The notes below the pieces were generated by a model. The model made no database searches. It was not told the DNA's origin and was given only the letters and a program-made list of their open reading frames with translations. Below, one piece after another: positions 1 to 6,242 of a DNA stretch of 8,091 nucleotides. Every line of letters starts with the position of its first letter. Positions within the stretch are counted from its first letter, which is position 1. Position numbers and translations under genes: made by a program. The DNA is from Chloroflexota bacterium (GTDB lineage Bacteria > Chloroflexota > Chloroflexia > JAMDCE01), in NCBI GenBank assembly GCA_023489135.1, contig JAMDCE010000507.1, forward strand, positions 1 to 8,091, written 5' to 3'.

Positions 1-243
1 AGAGATAGATTGCTAGGGGCAAAAATGCTCGAGGTGGAACTGGAGGACAACGCCACCTGTCGCGACCTCGTCGCCAGACTTGGGTTGACTGGGAAGGCCA
101 GTGCCGGGCTGAGAGAGTTAGACGATGAGCACCTGGGGCACCACGTCGCCCTGGTGCGAAGGCGCGAATTGCTCAAGGTAGATGAGAAATTGGAGGATGG
201 CGACGAAGTAGTAGTCCTGCCACCCCTGAGTGGCGGTGCATAG
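1..243 (+). CDS. MoaD/ThiS-family ubiquitin-like sulfur carrier protein, 5' truncated by window edge
   Basis: The last 80 residues of a small beta-grasp protein are visible; the frame is open to base 1, so the true start lies outside the window. The visible start reads RDRLLGAKMLEVELEDNAT, matching the region after the first beta strand in MoaD proteins, followed by RDLVARLG and the late motif DGDEVVVLPPLSGGA. Family members are adenylated and thiolated on a C-terminal Gly-Gly and donate sulfur for molybdopterin, thiamine or similar cofactors in the cytoplasm. Oddly, an Ala follows the Gly-Gly, which would have to be removed before activation if this is a true carrier. An internal TTG (10) or ATG (25) start would cut off the first strand and is unlikely. 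It converges on hisG across a shared terminator. Which cofactor it serves cannot be told because its upstream partners are missing. Confidence 0.8.
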   Translation, partial: RDRLLGAKMLEVELEDNATCRDLVARLGLTGKASAGLRELDDEHLGHHVALVRRRELLKVDEKLEDGDEVVVLPPLSGGA

Positions 244-244
244 A

Positions 245-310
245 GTAACGGTTAGCCAAATGAAGAAACGCGCCCTCCGGGGCGCGTTTCTTCATTTGGC
301 TAACCGTTAC
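245..310. terminator. Bidirectional intrinsic terminator: perfect 31-bp inverted repeat
   Basis: Arms 245-275 and 280-310 are exact reverse complements around the loop TCCG. The GC-rich core (CGCGCCC/GGGCGCG) is followed on both strands by the T-rich stretch TTTCTTCATTT, so the hairpin can end transcription from either side. It begins two bases after the sulfur-carrier stop codon, and its right end contains the hisG stop codon (307-309). It therefore fills essentially the whole gap between the two convergent genes. Confidence 0.88.
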
Positions 311-1185
311 AGGATTATCTTGGACATGGGTATCTCCAGGATATCCTCGGCCCCTCGCTTCTTGAGCTCGGGAATTAGCAAGTTTATCTGCGACTTGACC
401 ACGACCGTCTCGACGGCGTAGTAGTCGCTATTGAACAGACGTGAGACCGTGGGCGCCTTCATAGCCGGCAAGACCGATATCACCGACTCCAACGAATCAG
501 CGCCCACATTCAGCTTTATCAATACTTTTCCCCGGGCGTCCAGAACCCCGCTAAGCAGCGTCGTAATTTCGTCGATGGCCTGCTTCTTCGCCGGATCGGC
601 GTAGGAATCCTTGTTGGCGATCAACTTGGTCGAGGACTCCAGCACCACGTCGATAATTCTCATTCCATGCTTGCGAAGGGTCGACCCCGTTTCGGTGACC
701 TCTACGATGGCGTCGGCCATCTCGGGAACCTTGGCCTCCGTCGCACCATAAGAAAGGCGAACGTCTACCGGGACACCCCGGTTCTCGAAGTAACGCCTGG
801 TGAGGTTGGGGTATTCCGTGGAAATCCGGCTACCCGGGCGGACTTGATCGGCCGATTCAATACCAGTCTCCTGAAGCACGGCCAGGACTATTTTTACGGG
901 AGCCCCCACGCCGGTCTTGTTATAGGCCATGTCCAAGACCTCGACCACATCGCTATTCGACTCGCGAATCCAGTCAAGGCCGGTTATGCCAATATCGAAA
1001 TGCCCCTGCTCCACGTACCGACCTATCTCTTGAGGCCGGAGGACTTTGACCTGACCGATGCGAGGATCATCTATAGTGGCATTATATTCCCGGTCACTTC
1101 GTCTGCGGACGGGCAAGTCGGCCTCGTCGAAGAGTTTGAAAGTCTGGGCCTCCAAGCTACCTTTCGGCAGCACCAAGTTAAGCAT
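307..1185 (-). CDS. hisG: ATP phosphoribosyltransferase, long form (histidine biosynthesis step 1)
   Basis: A 292-residue cytoplasmic enzyme joining ATP and PRPP to give phosphoribosyl-ATP, the committed step of histidine synthesis. Visible motifs: LPKGSL at residues 6-11, RPQEIGRYVEQGHFDIGITG around 50-69, and the PRPP-binding segment GATEAK...ADAIVEVTETGSTL at 147-170. The region after about residue 215 fits the C-terminal ACT-like regulatory domain of the long HisG form (usual length 280-300), ending ILEIPMSKII. Long-form enzymes do not need HisZ and are normally inhibited by histidine through this domain (family knowledge). The ATG overlaps the hisI stop by 8 bp, and a good Shine-Dalgarno GAGGAG lies 7 nt upstream inside hisI, pointing to translational coupling. 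The stop codon lies in the terminator palindrome. Confidence 0.97.
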   Translation of the reverse strand: MLNLVLPKGSLEAQTFKLFDEADLPVRRRSDREYNATIDDPRIGQVKVLRPQEIGRYVEQGHFDIGITGLDWIRESNSDVVEVLDMAYNKTGVGAPVKIVLAVLQETGIESADQVRPGSRISTEYPNLTRRYFENRGVPVDVRLSYGATEAKVPEMADAIVEVTETGSTLRKHGMRIIDVVLESSTKLIANKDSYADPAKKQAIDEITTLLSGVLDARGKVLIKLNVGADSLESVISVLPAMKAPTVSRLFNSDYYAVETVVVKSQINLLIPELKKRGAEDILEIPMSKIIL

Positions 1186-1513
1186 TGAGGATCTCCTCGA
1201 AGAAGCAAGATGTAGCGCCGGTATGGCAGGTAGGTCCTTTCGGCTCGGCCTCGATCAAGATAGTATCGTTATCGCAGTCTACCCAGGAGCGGCATACCTT
1301 CAGGTGATTCCCTGACGTCTCGCCCTTTGTCCAAAGGGTCTCCCGCGTCCGACTCCAAAAAGTCACCAGCCCAGTCCTAACAGTCTTATCCCAGGCGGCC
1401 TCGTTCATAAAGCCAACCATCAACACCTCTCGGGTGTTCGCATCCTGAACAACCGTGGGGATTAGACCTTCCATTTTCGCGAAATCCAACCGCAAGTCCG
1501 ATGCAAGCACCAT
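1178..1513 (-). CDS. hisI: Phosphoribosyl-AMP cyclohydrolase, monofunctional (histidine biosynthesis step 3)
   Basis: Hydrolyses the adenine ring of phosphoribosyl-AMP to give ProFAR. The 111-residue protein is a complete PRA-CH domain: LIPTVVQDANTREVLMVGFM at 17-36, TFWSRTRETLWTKGETSGNH at 51-70, DCDND at 79-83 (Mg/Zn ligands) and CHTGATSC at 96-103 (zinc cysteines). The fused phosphoribosyl-ATP pyrophosphatase domain of many HisI/HisIE proteins is absent, so step 2 must be encoded elsewhere. It is first in a two-gene unit with hisG. A GTG at 1525 in the same frame would add four residues but has no well-spaced ribosome site; the ATG at 1513 is nearer to the usual family start, although its own Shine-Dalgarno is weak. 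The start is uncertain, the identity is not. Confidence 0.94.
   Translation of the reverse strand: MVLASDLRLDFAKMEGLIPTVVQDANTREVLMVGFMNEAAWDKTVRTGLVTFWSRTRETLWTKGETSGNHLKVCRSWVDCDNDTILIEAEPKGPTCHTGATSCFFEEILNA
1193..1198 (-). promoter_or_regulatory. Ribosome binding site of hisG inside hisI
   Basis: On the minus strand GAGGAG lies 7 nt before the hisG ATG, within the last codons of hisI. This supports the chosen hisG start and coupled translation of the pair. Confidence 0.7.
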
Positions 1514-1581
1514 TACGATTTCCACGCCTTTCTCAGTTACAAGTGGCCCAGTCGCAGAAACCGGGCCCCATCGTGGCGGAT

Positions 1582-1610
1582 AATTTACTACTTTCCGTTG
1601 AGTTTTGCAA
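1582..1610 (-). promoter_or_regulatory. Candidate sigma70-type promoter for hisI-hisG
   Basis: On the minus strand, TTGCAA (1605-1610) and TAAATT (1582-1587) are separated by exactly 17 bp, each matching consensus at four of six positions. Expected transcription start is near 1575, leaving a leader of about 60 nt before hisI. The matches are modest in AT-richer DNA; no attenuator or leader peptide was recognised. Confidence 0.35.
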
Positions 1611-1652
1611 GGAGTAGATAACCCGGTCCACCTGGGCGTGAATCTGCTGCTG

Positions 1653-1661
1653 TGTTATAAT
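1653..1661 (+). promoter_or_regulatory. Extended -10 promoter element for the DHH-CBS-nucleotidyltransferase gene
   Basis: TGTTATAAT is a perfect extended -10 (TGnTATAAT). The hexamer 17 bp upstream (TGGGCG, 1633-1638) is a poor -35, which extended -10 promoters tolerate. Predicted transcription start is near 1668, about 30 nt before the ATG at 1698, which argues against the upstream TTG at 1605 as the translation start. Confidence 0.55.
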
Positions 1662-1697
1662 TTACCTCAGCCATTACCACTTAAATGGCGACTATGG

Positions 1698-4355
1698 ATG
1701 CAAGATCCAGGACGGACAGGTTTGGAAGTTATCTTGACGCACGGCAACGCCGAGTTCGATGCACTGTCCTCGATGTTGGGGGCGGCCAAGCTGTATCCGG
1801 GCGCCTACCCAGTCTTACCGGCGGCCATTAATCGCAACTTGAGGGATTTCCTGGCTCTCTATGGAGACGAACTACCTTTCGTCCAACTTCCTGACCTTCC
1901 CAATGAACCCATCACTCGCATTATCCTGGTCGACACTCAGCAACTGCCTAAGATCAAAGGTCTGCTCGCCGCCATAGACGATATCGCCGTGGAGATCATC
2001 GATCATCATCCTCTGCAGGTCGTCCTGGCGCCGGGCGTGATCTTCCATTCAGAACAGGTCGGAGCGAATGCCACCATCCTGGTTCAGCGTCTGATCGATC
2101 GGGGCTTCGAACCCACGCCAGTAGAAGCAACGCTCCTTCTGCTGGGAATATACGAAGACACGGGTCGCCTCAGTTACGCCGGCACCACGGCCATGGATGT
2201 GCGCTGCGCCGCTTGGCTGTTAGAGCACGGGGCCAACCTATCGGCGCTCAATGAGTTCCTGAACCGTCCCCTCTTGCCGGAACAAAGAGCCCTTTACGAC
2301 GAACTGGCAGCGCGAACACAGGTTATCGAGTACAACGGCCGGCAGGTTTTGGTGACCCAGGCCCGCGCGGAGGGCTACGTTGAGGAAATCTCCACCCTCG
2401 CCCATAAATTGAACGATCTGTACGATCCCGACGCTCTCTTTATGATGGTCCAAATGGACCACCACATTCAGATGGTGGCTCGGAGCACCACGGACGACAT
2501 CGACGTCGGCAAGGTGCTGCGCCGCTTCGGTGGGGGCGGACATGGCAAAGCCGCGGCCGCCGTATTAACGCGCACCGATTTAGAGACGCTTCGCGCCGAG
2601 TTACTGGCAGTGCTCCCGGCGTATGTGAAGCGTCAGGTAACCGCTGGAGAAATAATGAACCGTTCAGTACGAACGGTGCCCCCCGAGGTTACCATCGCGG
2701 AGGCGGCCGCGCAAATGACTCGGTACGGTTACAGCGGGTTACCAGTGGTAAGCGAGGACGGCACACTAGTTGGTGTGCTCACGAGGCGAAAGGTTGATCG
2801 AGCTATTCGCCACGGCCTCGGAGACAAGCTGGTTACGAAGTATATGAGACGAGAGCCGGTTTCCGTACCGCCAACAGCCCCCCTCAGCCAGGTCCAACAG
2901 ACTATGATCGATAGAGAGATTGGCGGATTGCCAGTGGTCGAGGAGGGTAGGCTTGTCGGCGTGATCACAAGATCCGATCTGTTGAAGCTGTGGCCCGTTG
3001 CCGACGGTAAACGCCGTGAGACCTCCCTAATCGACAAAATGAACGAGGCTCTGCCAGAGCCGCTCCGGGAGTTCCTGCAGCGGGCCGGTGAGGTAGCTAC
3101 TCAAGAGCACGTCTCTCTTTACCTGGTAGGAGGGTTTGTGCGCGACCTTCTCCTGGGTGTTCCCAACCTGGATCTAGATTTGGTCGTCGAGGGCGACGCG
3201 ATTGCCTTTGCCAAGAAACTGGCCGAACTCGAAAATGGGCACGTTCGCTCTCATCGTCAGTTTGGCACGGCCAAGTTGATCTTGCCTGAACCGCGGTTTC
3301 CCATGCCGCAGGATCTACCGCCCTCCGAAGATGATGAGTACCCGTCTCTGAAACCTAAGCCCATCTCTATTGATTTTGTGACGGCTCGCACCGAATTCTA
3401 CGAGCATCCGACGGCTTTGCCCACCGTGGAATCTAGCTCGATAAAACAGGATCTCTACCGGCGCGATTTCACCATAAACACAATGGCCATCTGTCTCGAC
3501 AAGGGGAGGTACGGGAAGCTCGTCGATTTCTACGGTGGAAAGCAGGATCTCGAAAGGCGTCTCATTCGAGTTCTCCACAGCCTCAGCTTTGTGGAGGATC
3601 CAACACGGATCTTACGCGCCGTGCGGCTAGAGCAACGTCTCGGGTTTCGCATCGAGAAACGGACTGCGGAATTGATAGAAGATGCGGTGGAGCAAGGCTT
3701 GATGCGTCGCTTGTCCGGCGAACGGGTCCGCAACGAGGTCCGCCTGATCTTGCGGGAGAAGGAGCCAGAGCGAATCTTCGCCAGACTCGATAGCCAGGGT
3801 GTCTTGAAGCAGATACACCCCTCGCTGGAATGGACCAGGTGGCTGGAGGAGCGACTTCAGCGGGTGCGCGACCAGTTACCTCAGGACTGGCGTCCCCTGG
3901 CCTATTTGGCGCTATTGACCTATCACTTCTCCGGCGAGGAACTGGCCAGTTTTTCTCTGAATTTAAGGCTTCTTTCAGCGAGCGTAAGGCTGCTCACCGA
4001 AGTGTTTCGACTGCGCCACTTTGTCGGCGAATTGCAGGCACCTGAGCTGACTCCCAGCGCACTGTACCAGCTCTTGCGCCCGTTCTCCCTTCAATCTATC
4101 GCCACCATCTATCTGGCCGAGGATAGCGAGCTACTCCGGAGTAGAGTGGATATGTACCGGCACCGGCTTCGCTTCGTCCGGCCGCGAATTGATGGCACTT
4201 TCCTCAAAGAATTAGGGGTGCCGGCGGGACCAGTCTACCGGGAGGTTCTGGAGGCGCTCCACCGAGCCAAACTGGATGGACGAGTGCGCCGGTTCGGCGA
4301 AGAAGAGGCCTTCGTCAGGGAGCAACTGGCGTCACGAGGGCATCGATTCTCCTGA
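1698..4355 (+). CDS. DHH phosphoesterase - CBS pair - tRNA CCA/A-adding nucleotidyltransferase fusion
   Basis: An 885-residue multidomain protein. Residues about 8-300 form a DHH/DHHA1 phosphoesterase: HGNAEFDALSS, VDTQQ, DHH at 102-104, GIYEDTG and GGGGH at 278-282, so its metal-binding motifs look intact. Residues about 318-432 are two CBS domains (MNRSVRTVPPEVTI..., REPVSVPPTAPL...), usually adenine-nucleotide sensors. From about 470 comes a class II poly(A) polymerase/CCA-adding domain: GGFVRD from 478, the catalytic pair in LDLDLV (Asp492, Asp494), RRDFTINTMA from 588, and the EDPTR form of motif D. It should add all or part of the tRNA 3' CCA end. This domain order is a known fusion in several bacterial phyla. 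The frame is open back to a TTG at 1605, but that has no ribosome site and precedes the predicted transcription start. TTG at 1722 (LEVILTH) is another possible start, with AGGA 9 nt upstream. An extra Pro/acid-rich loop occupies about 530-555. CCA versus A-only specificity is undetermined. Confidence 0.93.
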   Translation: MQDPGRTGLEVILTHGNAEFDALSSMLGAAKLYPGAYPVLPAAINRNLRDFLALYGDELPFVQLPDLPNEPITRIILVDTQQLPKIKGLLAAIDDIAVEIIDHHPLQVVLAPGVIFHSEQVGANATILVQRLIDRGFEPTPVEATLLLLGIYEDTGRLSYAGTTAMDVRCAAWLLEHGANLSALNEFLNRPLLPEQRALYDELAARTQVIEYNGRQVLVTQARAEGYVEEISTLAHKLNDLYDPDALFMMVQMDHHIQMVARSTTDDIDVGKVLRRFGGGGHGKAAAAVLTRTDLETLRAELLAVLPAYVKRQVTAGEIMNRSVRTVPPEVTIAEAAAQMTRYGYSGLPVVSEDGTLVGVLTRRKVDRAIRHGLGDKLVTKYMRREPVSVPPTAPLSQVQQTMIDREIGGLPVVEEGRLVGVITRSDLLKLWPVADGKRRETSLIDKMNEALPEPLREFLQRAGEVATQEHVSLYLVGGFVRDLLLGVPNLDLDLVVEGDAIAFAKKLAELENGHVRSHRQFGTAKLILPEPRFPMPQDLPPSEDDEYPSLKPKPISIDFVTARTEFYEHPTALPTVESSSIKQDLYRRDFTINTMAICLDKGRYGKLVDFYGGKQDLERRLIRVLHSLSFVEDPTRILRAVRLEQRLGFRIEKRTAELIEDAVEQGLMRRLSGERVRNEVRLILREKEPERIFARLDSQGVLKQIHPSLEWTRWLEERLQRVRDQLPQDWRPLAYLALLTYHFSGEELASFSLNLRLLSASVRLLTEVFRLRHFVGELQAPELTPSALYQLLRPFSLQSIATIYLAEDSELLRSRVDMYRHRLRFVRPRIDGTFLKELGVPAGPVYREVLEALHRAKLDGRVRRFGEEEAFVREQLASRGHRFS

Positions 4356-4361
4356 AGTGGG

Positions 4362-4399
4362 GCGTTCTGGTACCAACCGCTTGGCAGGAGCGCTTTTTT
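4362..4399 (+). terminator. Intrinsic terminator after the DHH-CBS-nucleotidyltransferase gene
   Basis: Seven bases after the stop codon, GCGTTCTG (4362-4369) pairs with CAGGAGCGC (4385-4393) with one G-U pair and one bulge; an inner CCAA/TTGG stem caps it. Six T residues (4394-4399) follow directly. Its 3' arm overlaps the next promoter. Confidence 0.75.
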
Positions 4400-4409
4400 G
4401 GTATATCAT
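4381..4409 (+). promoter_or_regulatory. Sigma70-type promoter for the methyltransferase operon, likely leaderless
   Basis: TTGGCA (4381-4386) and TATCAT (4404-4409) each match consensus at five of six positions with an ideal 17-bp spacer. The transcription start is expected about 6-7 nt after the -10, at 4415-4416, which is the GTG start codon itself. No usable Shine-Dalgarno exists (AAGG lies 1 nt before GTG), consistent with a leaderless mRNA. The -35 is built from the terminator's hairpin arm. Confidence 0.65.
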
Positions 4410-4414
4410 AAGGC

Positions 4415-5200
4415 GTGACCAACTTGGGTAGATTCGCACGGTATTACGATCTCGAATACCGGGATTTCGATGAAGATTTCTCATTATACCATAACTTGGC
4501 CCGCCGTTTTGGTTCTCCAGTTCTCGAGTTAGCCTGTGGGTCCGGACGCGTCGTTCTGTCTCTGGCCGGTGAAGGCTACGAAGTATACGGTGTCGACGTT
4601 TCGGCGGAGATGCTGCTTATCGCGGAACAGCGGGCGCAGGAAAAGGGACTCGGAGGAAAGATCCACCTTCTTCACGGCGACATGGTCGATCCTCCGATCC
4701 CGGCAGGTCTTAAATTCAACCTTGTCTTGCTGGCAGTCAACTCATTCATGTACCTAACAGCTCAGGAGCGCCAGGTGCAGGTGCTGCGCCTGGCTGGCAA
4801 GGTTCTTGCTAGGGGAGGGCTGTTGGTGCTAGATCTGGCGAATCCTTTCACCACTCTCACCACGATTGACAATGGCGAACTGATCCACCAGGTTACTCTA
4901 ACAGACGACGACACGACAGTGGTTAAGTTTGTGAGTAGAGAGGCCAACCTGGCTGAACAATTGGAGCACATAACCTGTTTCTACGACGAGGTGGGACACA
5001 ACGGAGATCTGCGCCGAACTGTCGTTCCCTTTACCCTTCGCCACCTTTTCCGTTATGAGGCCGAAATGCTGCTAGAAAATGCCGGATTTTGCGTCGAAGG
5101 GGTTTACGGCTCCTACGATTTGGAGGAATACGAGAGTTCCAGCGAGCGGATGATCGTCCTCGCCGGACTTCACAGCCCCTCAGAGGAGGAAGGAGAATAG
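4415..5200 (+). CDS. Class I SAM-dependent methyltransferase
   Basis: A 261-residue cytoplasmic protein with a Rossmann methyltransferase fold (Methyltransf_25-like). The SAM-binding motif I is VLELACGSGR at 36-45; the acidic residue for the SAM ribose is Asp61 in YGVDVSAEM; HGDM at 87-90 follows motif II; FNLVLLAVNSFMYL and GGLLVLDLANP fit the later strands. The N-terminus RFARYYDLEYRDFDEDF is typical of small-molecule methyltransferases with a YYD start. The C-terminal half holds an antiparallel insertion (residues about 150-230, with FRYEAEMLLENAGF). The GTG start is supported by a promoter that would initiate at this codon. Its TAG stop overlaps the next gene's GTG by one base, so it is co-transcribed with the two dehydratase-related genes and may methylate their substrate, product or cofactor (inference). 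The substrate cannot be read from the sequence. Confidence 0.9.
   Translation: MTNLGRFARYYDLEYRDFDEDFSLYHNLARRFGSPVLELACGSGRVVLSLAGEGYEVYGVDVSAEMLLIAEQRAQEKGLGGKIHLLHGDMVDPPIPAGLKFNLVLLAVNSFMYLTAQERQVQVLRLAGKVLARGGLLVLDLANPFTTLTTIDNGELIHQVTLTDDDTTVVKFVSREANLAEQLEHITCFYDEVGHNGDLRRTVVPFTLRHLFRYEAEMLLENAGFCVEGVYGSYDLEEYESSSERMIVLAGLHSPSEEEGE
5183..5195 (+). promoter_or_regulatory. Strong ribosome binding site fixing the DUF2229 gene start
   Basis: A double purine-rich site, AGAGGAGGAAGGAG region, ends 4 nt before GTG 5200. It selects this start over any further upstream in the open frame (which reaches 5089 inside the methyltransferase gene) and implies coupled translation. Confidence 0.7.
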
Positions 5201-6222
5201 TGGCGCAAATCGTGGGGATCCCTCGAGCAATGCTGTACTACCAGTATTACCCGATGTGGAAAACCTTCTTCGAAGCGCTCGGGGCCGAGGTAGTGGTCAG
5301 TGGCACAACCAAGAAGACCACCCTGGCCGCCGGATCGGCTCGTGTGGTGGCCGAGACCTGCCTGCCTACCAAGGTGTTCTGCGGGCACGTCATCGACCTG
5401 GCCGACAAAGCCGATTGCATCTTCATTCCCAGCATACGGAGCATTGAGGCCCGGGTCTATAATTGCTCCAAGTTTCTGGGCCTACCTGATCTCGTCCGGG
5501 CCACCGTCAGGAACGCCCCACCCATAATTGATCCTGACTTTGACGTCAATCAGGGCAAGAGAGCGATGGGCTTGGCCGTCTACGAAGCAGGGCGACGCTT
5601 CAGTTGGAACCCCTTCAAGATCAAGGAAGCGGCCGAATTGGCCTGGCAGTCTCATCATCGCTATGTCGCGGCTATGAAAAGTGGGCTGAATCCGCCCGAG
5701 GCCATCGAGAAACTGACGGGGGAACCAGATGAGGATTGGCACAGACGCCCGTCGAGGAGCCGCTATGCCGGTGCAGGTATTCCTTCATCCCGACTCAAGA
5801 TCGCCCTCATTGGCCATCCATACAACATCTACGACAACTACATCACCCACAACATGTTTGGCCGGCTAGAGGGGATGGGTGTGGACGTCCTCACCCCGGA
5901 CACACTTTCAGACGATGACTTGGGAAGTGGGATTGTGCGGCTGGTAGGCCGGCCCTACTGGACTTACGAAGGTGAAGTTGTCGGCGCCGCCGGCCACTAT
6001 CTCTTCGATGAGGTCGTGGATGGAGTCGTCGCCATCTTTGCCTTTGGCTGCGGCCCAGATAGCACGATGATGGACGTGGTGCAGCGGGCGGCTAAGAAAT
6101 CAAGGCGCAAACCATACATGGCCTTAACCATAGACGAACACAGTGGGGAAGCTGGTTTGATAACGCGACTCGAGGCTTTCGTGGATATGCTACAGCGACG
6201 AAGCCGTCAGAAGGCCAGTTGA
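5200..6222 (+). CDS. DUF2229-type 2-hydroxyacyl-CoA dehydratase/activase-related protein
   Basis: A 340-residue protein starting AQIVGIPRAMLYYQYYPMWK, the hallmark N-terminus of the DUF2229 'CoA enzyme activase uncharacterised' family. Conserved pieces are CLPTK (Cys54), YNC (Cys89), FGCGPDS (Cys284) and the C-terminal DEHSGEAGLITRLEAFVDML. Five cysteines in all (54, 61, 73, 89, 284). Residues about 200-330 (KIALIGHPYNIYDNY onward) form the second half. In many anaerobes this region is fused behind two BadF/BadG-type ATPase domains; here it stands alone with no ATPase. Relatives of HgdB/BcrBC carry a [4Fe-4S] cluster on three cysteines, so a cluster is plausible but inferred. Overlaps the methyltransferase stop by 1 bp and is followed 20 bp later by a second related subunit. 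No characterised reaction is known to me for this standalone form. Confidence 0.87.
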   Translation: MAQIVGIPRAMLYYQYYPMWKTFFEALGAEVVVSGTTKKTTLAAGSARVVAETCLPTKVFCGHVIDLADKADCIFIPSIRSIEARVYNCSKFLGLPDLVRATVRNAPPIIDPDFDVNQGKRAMGLAVYEAGRRFSWNPFKIKEAAELAWQSHHRYVAAMKSGLNPPEAIEKLTGEPDEDWHRRPSRSRYAGAGIPSSRLKIALIGHPYNIYDNYITHNMFGRLEGMGVDVLTPDTLSDDDLGSGIVRLVGRPYWTYEGEVVGAAGHYLFDEVVDGVVAIFAFGCGPDSTMMDVVQRAAKKSRRKPYMALTIDEHSGEAGLITRLEAFVDMLQRRSRQKAS

Positions 6223-6230
6223 CGAGGCTT

Positions 6231-6242
6231 AGGAAGAAGAGG
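6231..6242 (+). promoter_or_regulatory. Ribosome binding site fixing the second subunit's start
   Basis: AGGA (6231-6234) lies 8 nt before ATG 6243 in a purine-only run. This favours ATG 6243 over the TTG at 6219 that overlaps the preceding stop; homologues also typically begin near MK-PHMGN. Confidence 0.6.

Noticed and set aside
667..1188. 173-residue open frame on + opposite hisG
   Set aside because: Antisense shadow of hisG, whose motifs are unambiguous; the translation shows no recognisable domain.
1545..1567. GGCCC...GGGCC inverted repeat in the hisI leader, considered as an attenuator
   Set aside because: Only 5 bp of pairing with a 13-nt loop, no T-run and no His-rich leader peptide.
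5089..5199. N-terminal extension of the DUF2229 protein into the methyltransferase gene
   Set aside because: The extension is Arg-rich out-of-frame methyltransferase sequence; the strong ribosome site and family N-terminus both mark GTG 5200.
6219..6242. TTG start of the second subunit overlapping the upstream stop codon
   Set aside because: ATG 6243 has the better ribosome-site spacing and matches the usual family start.
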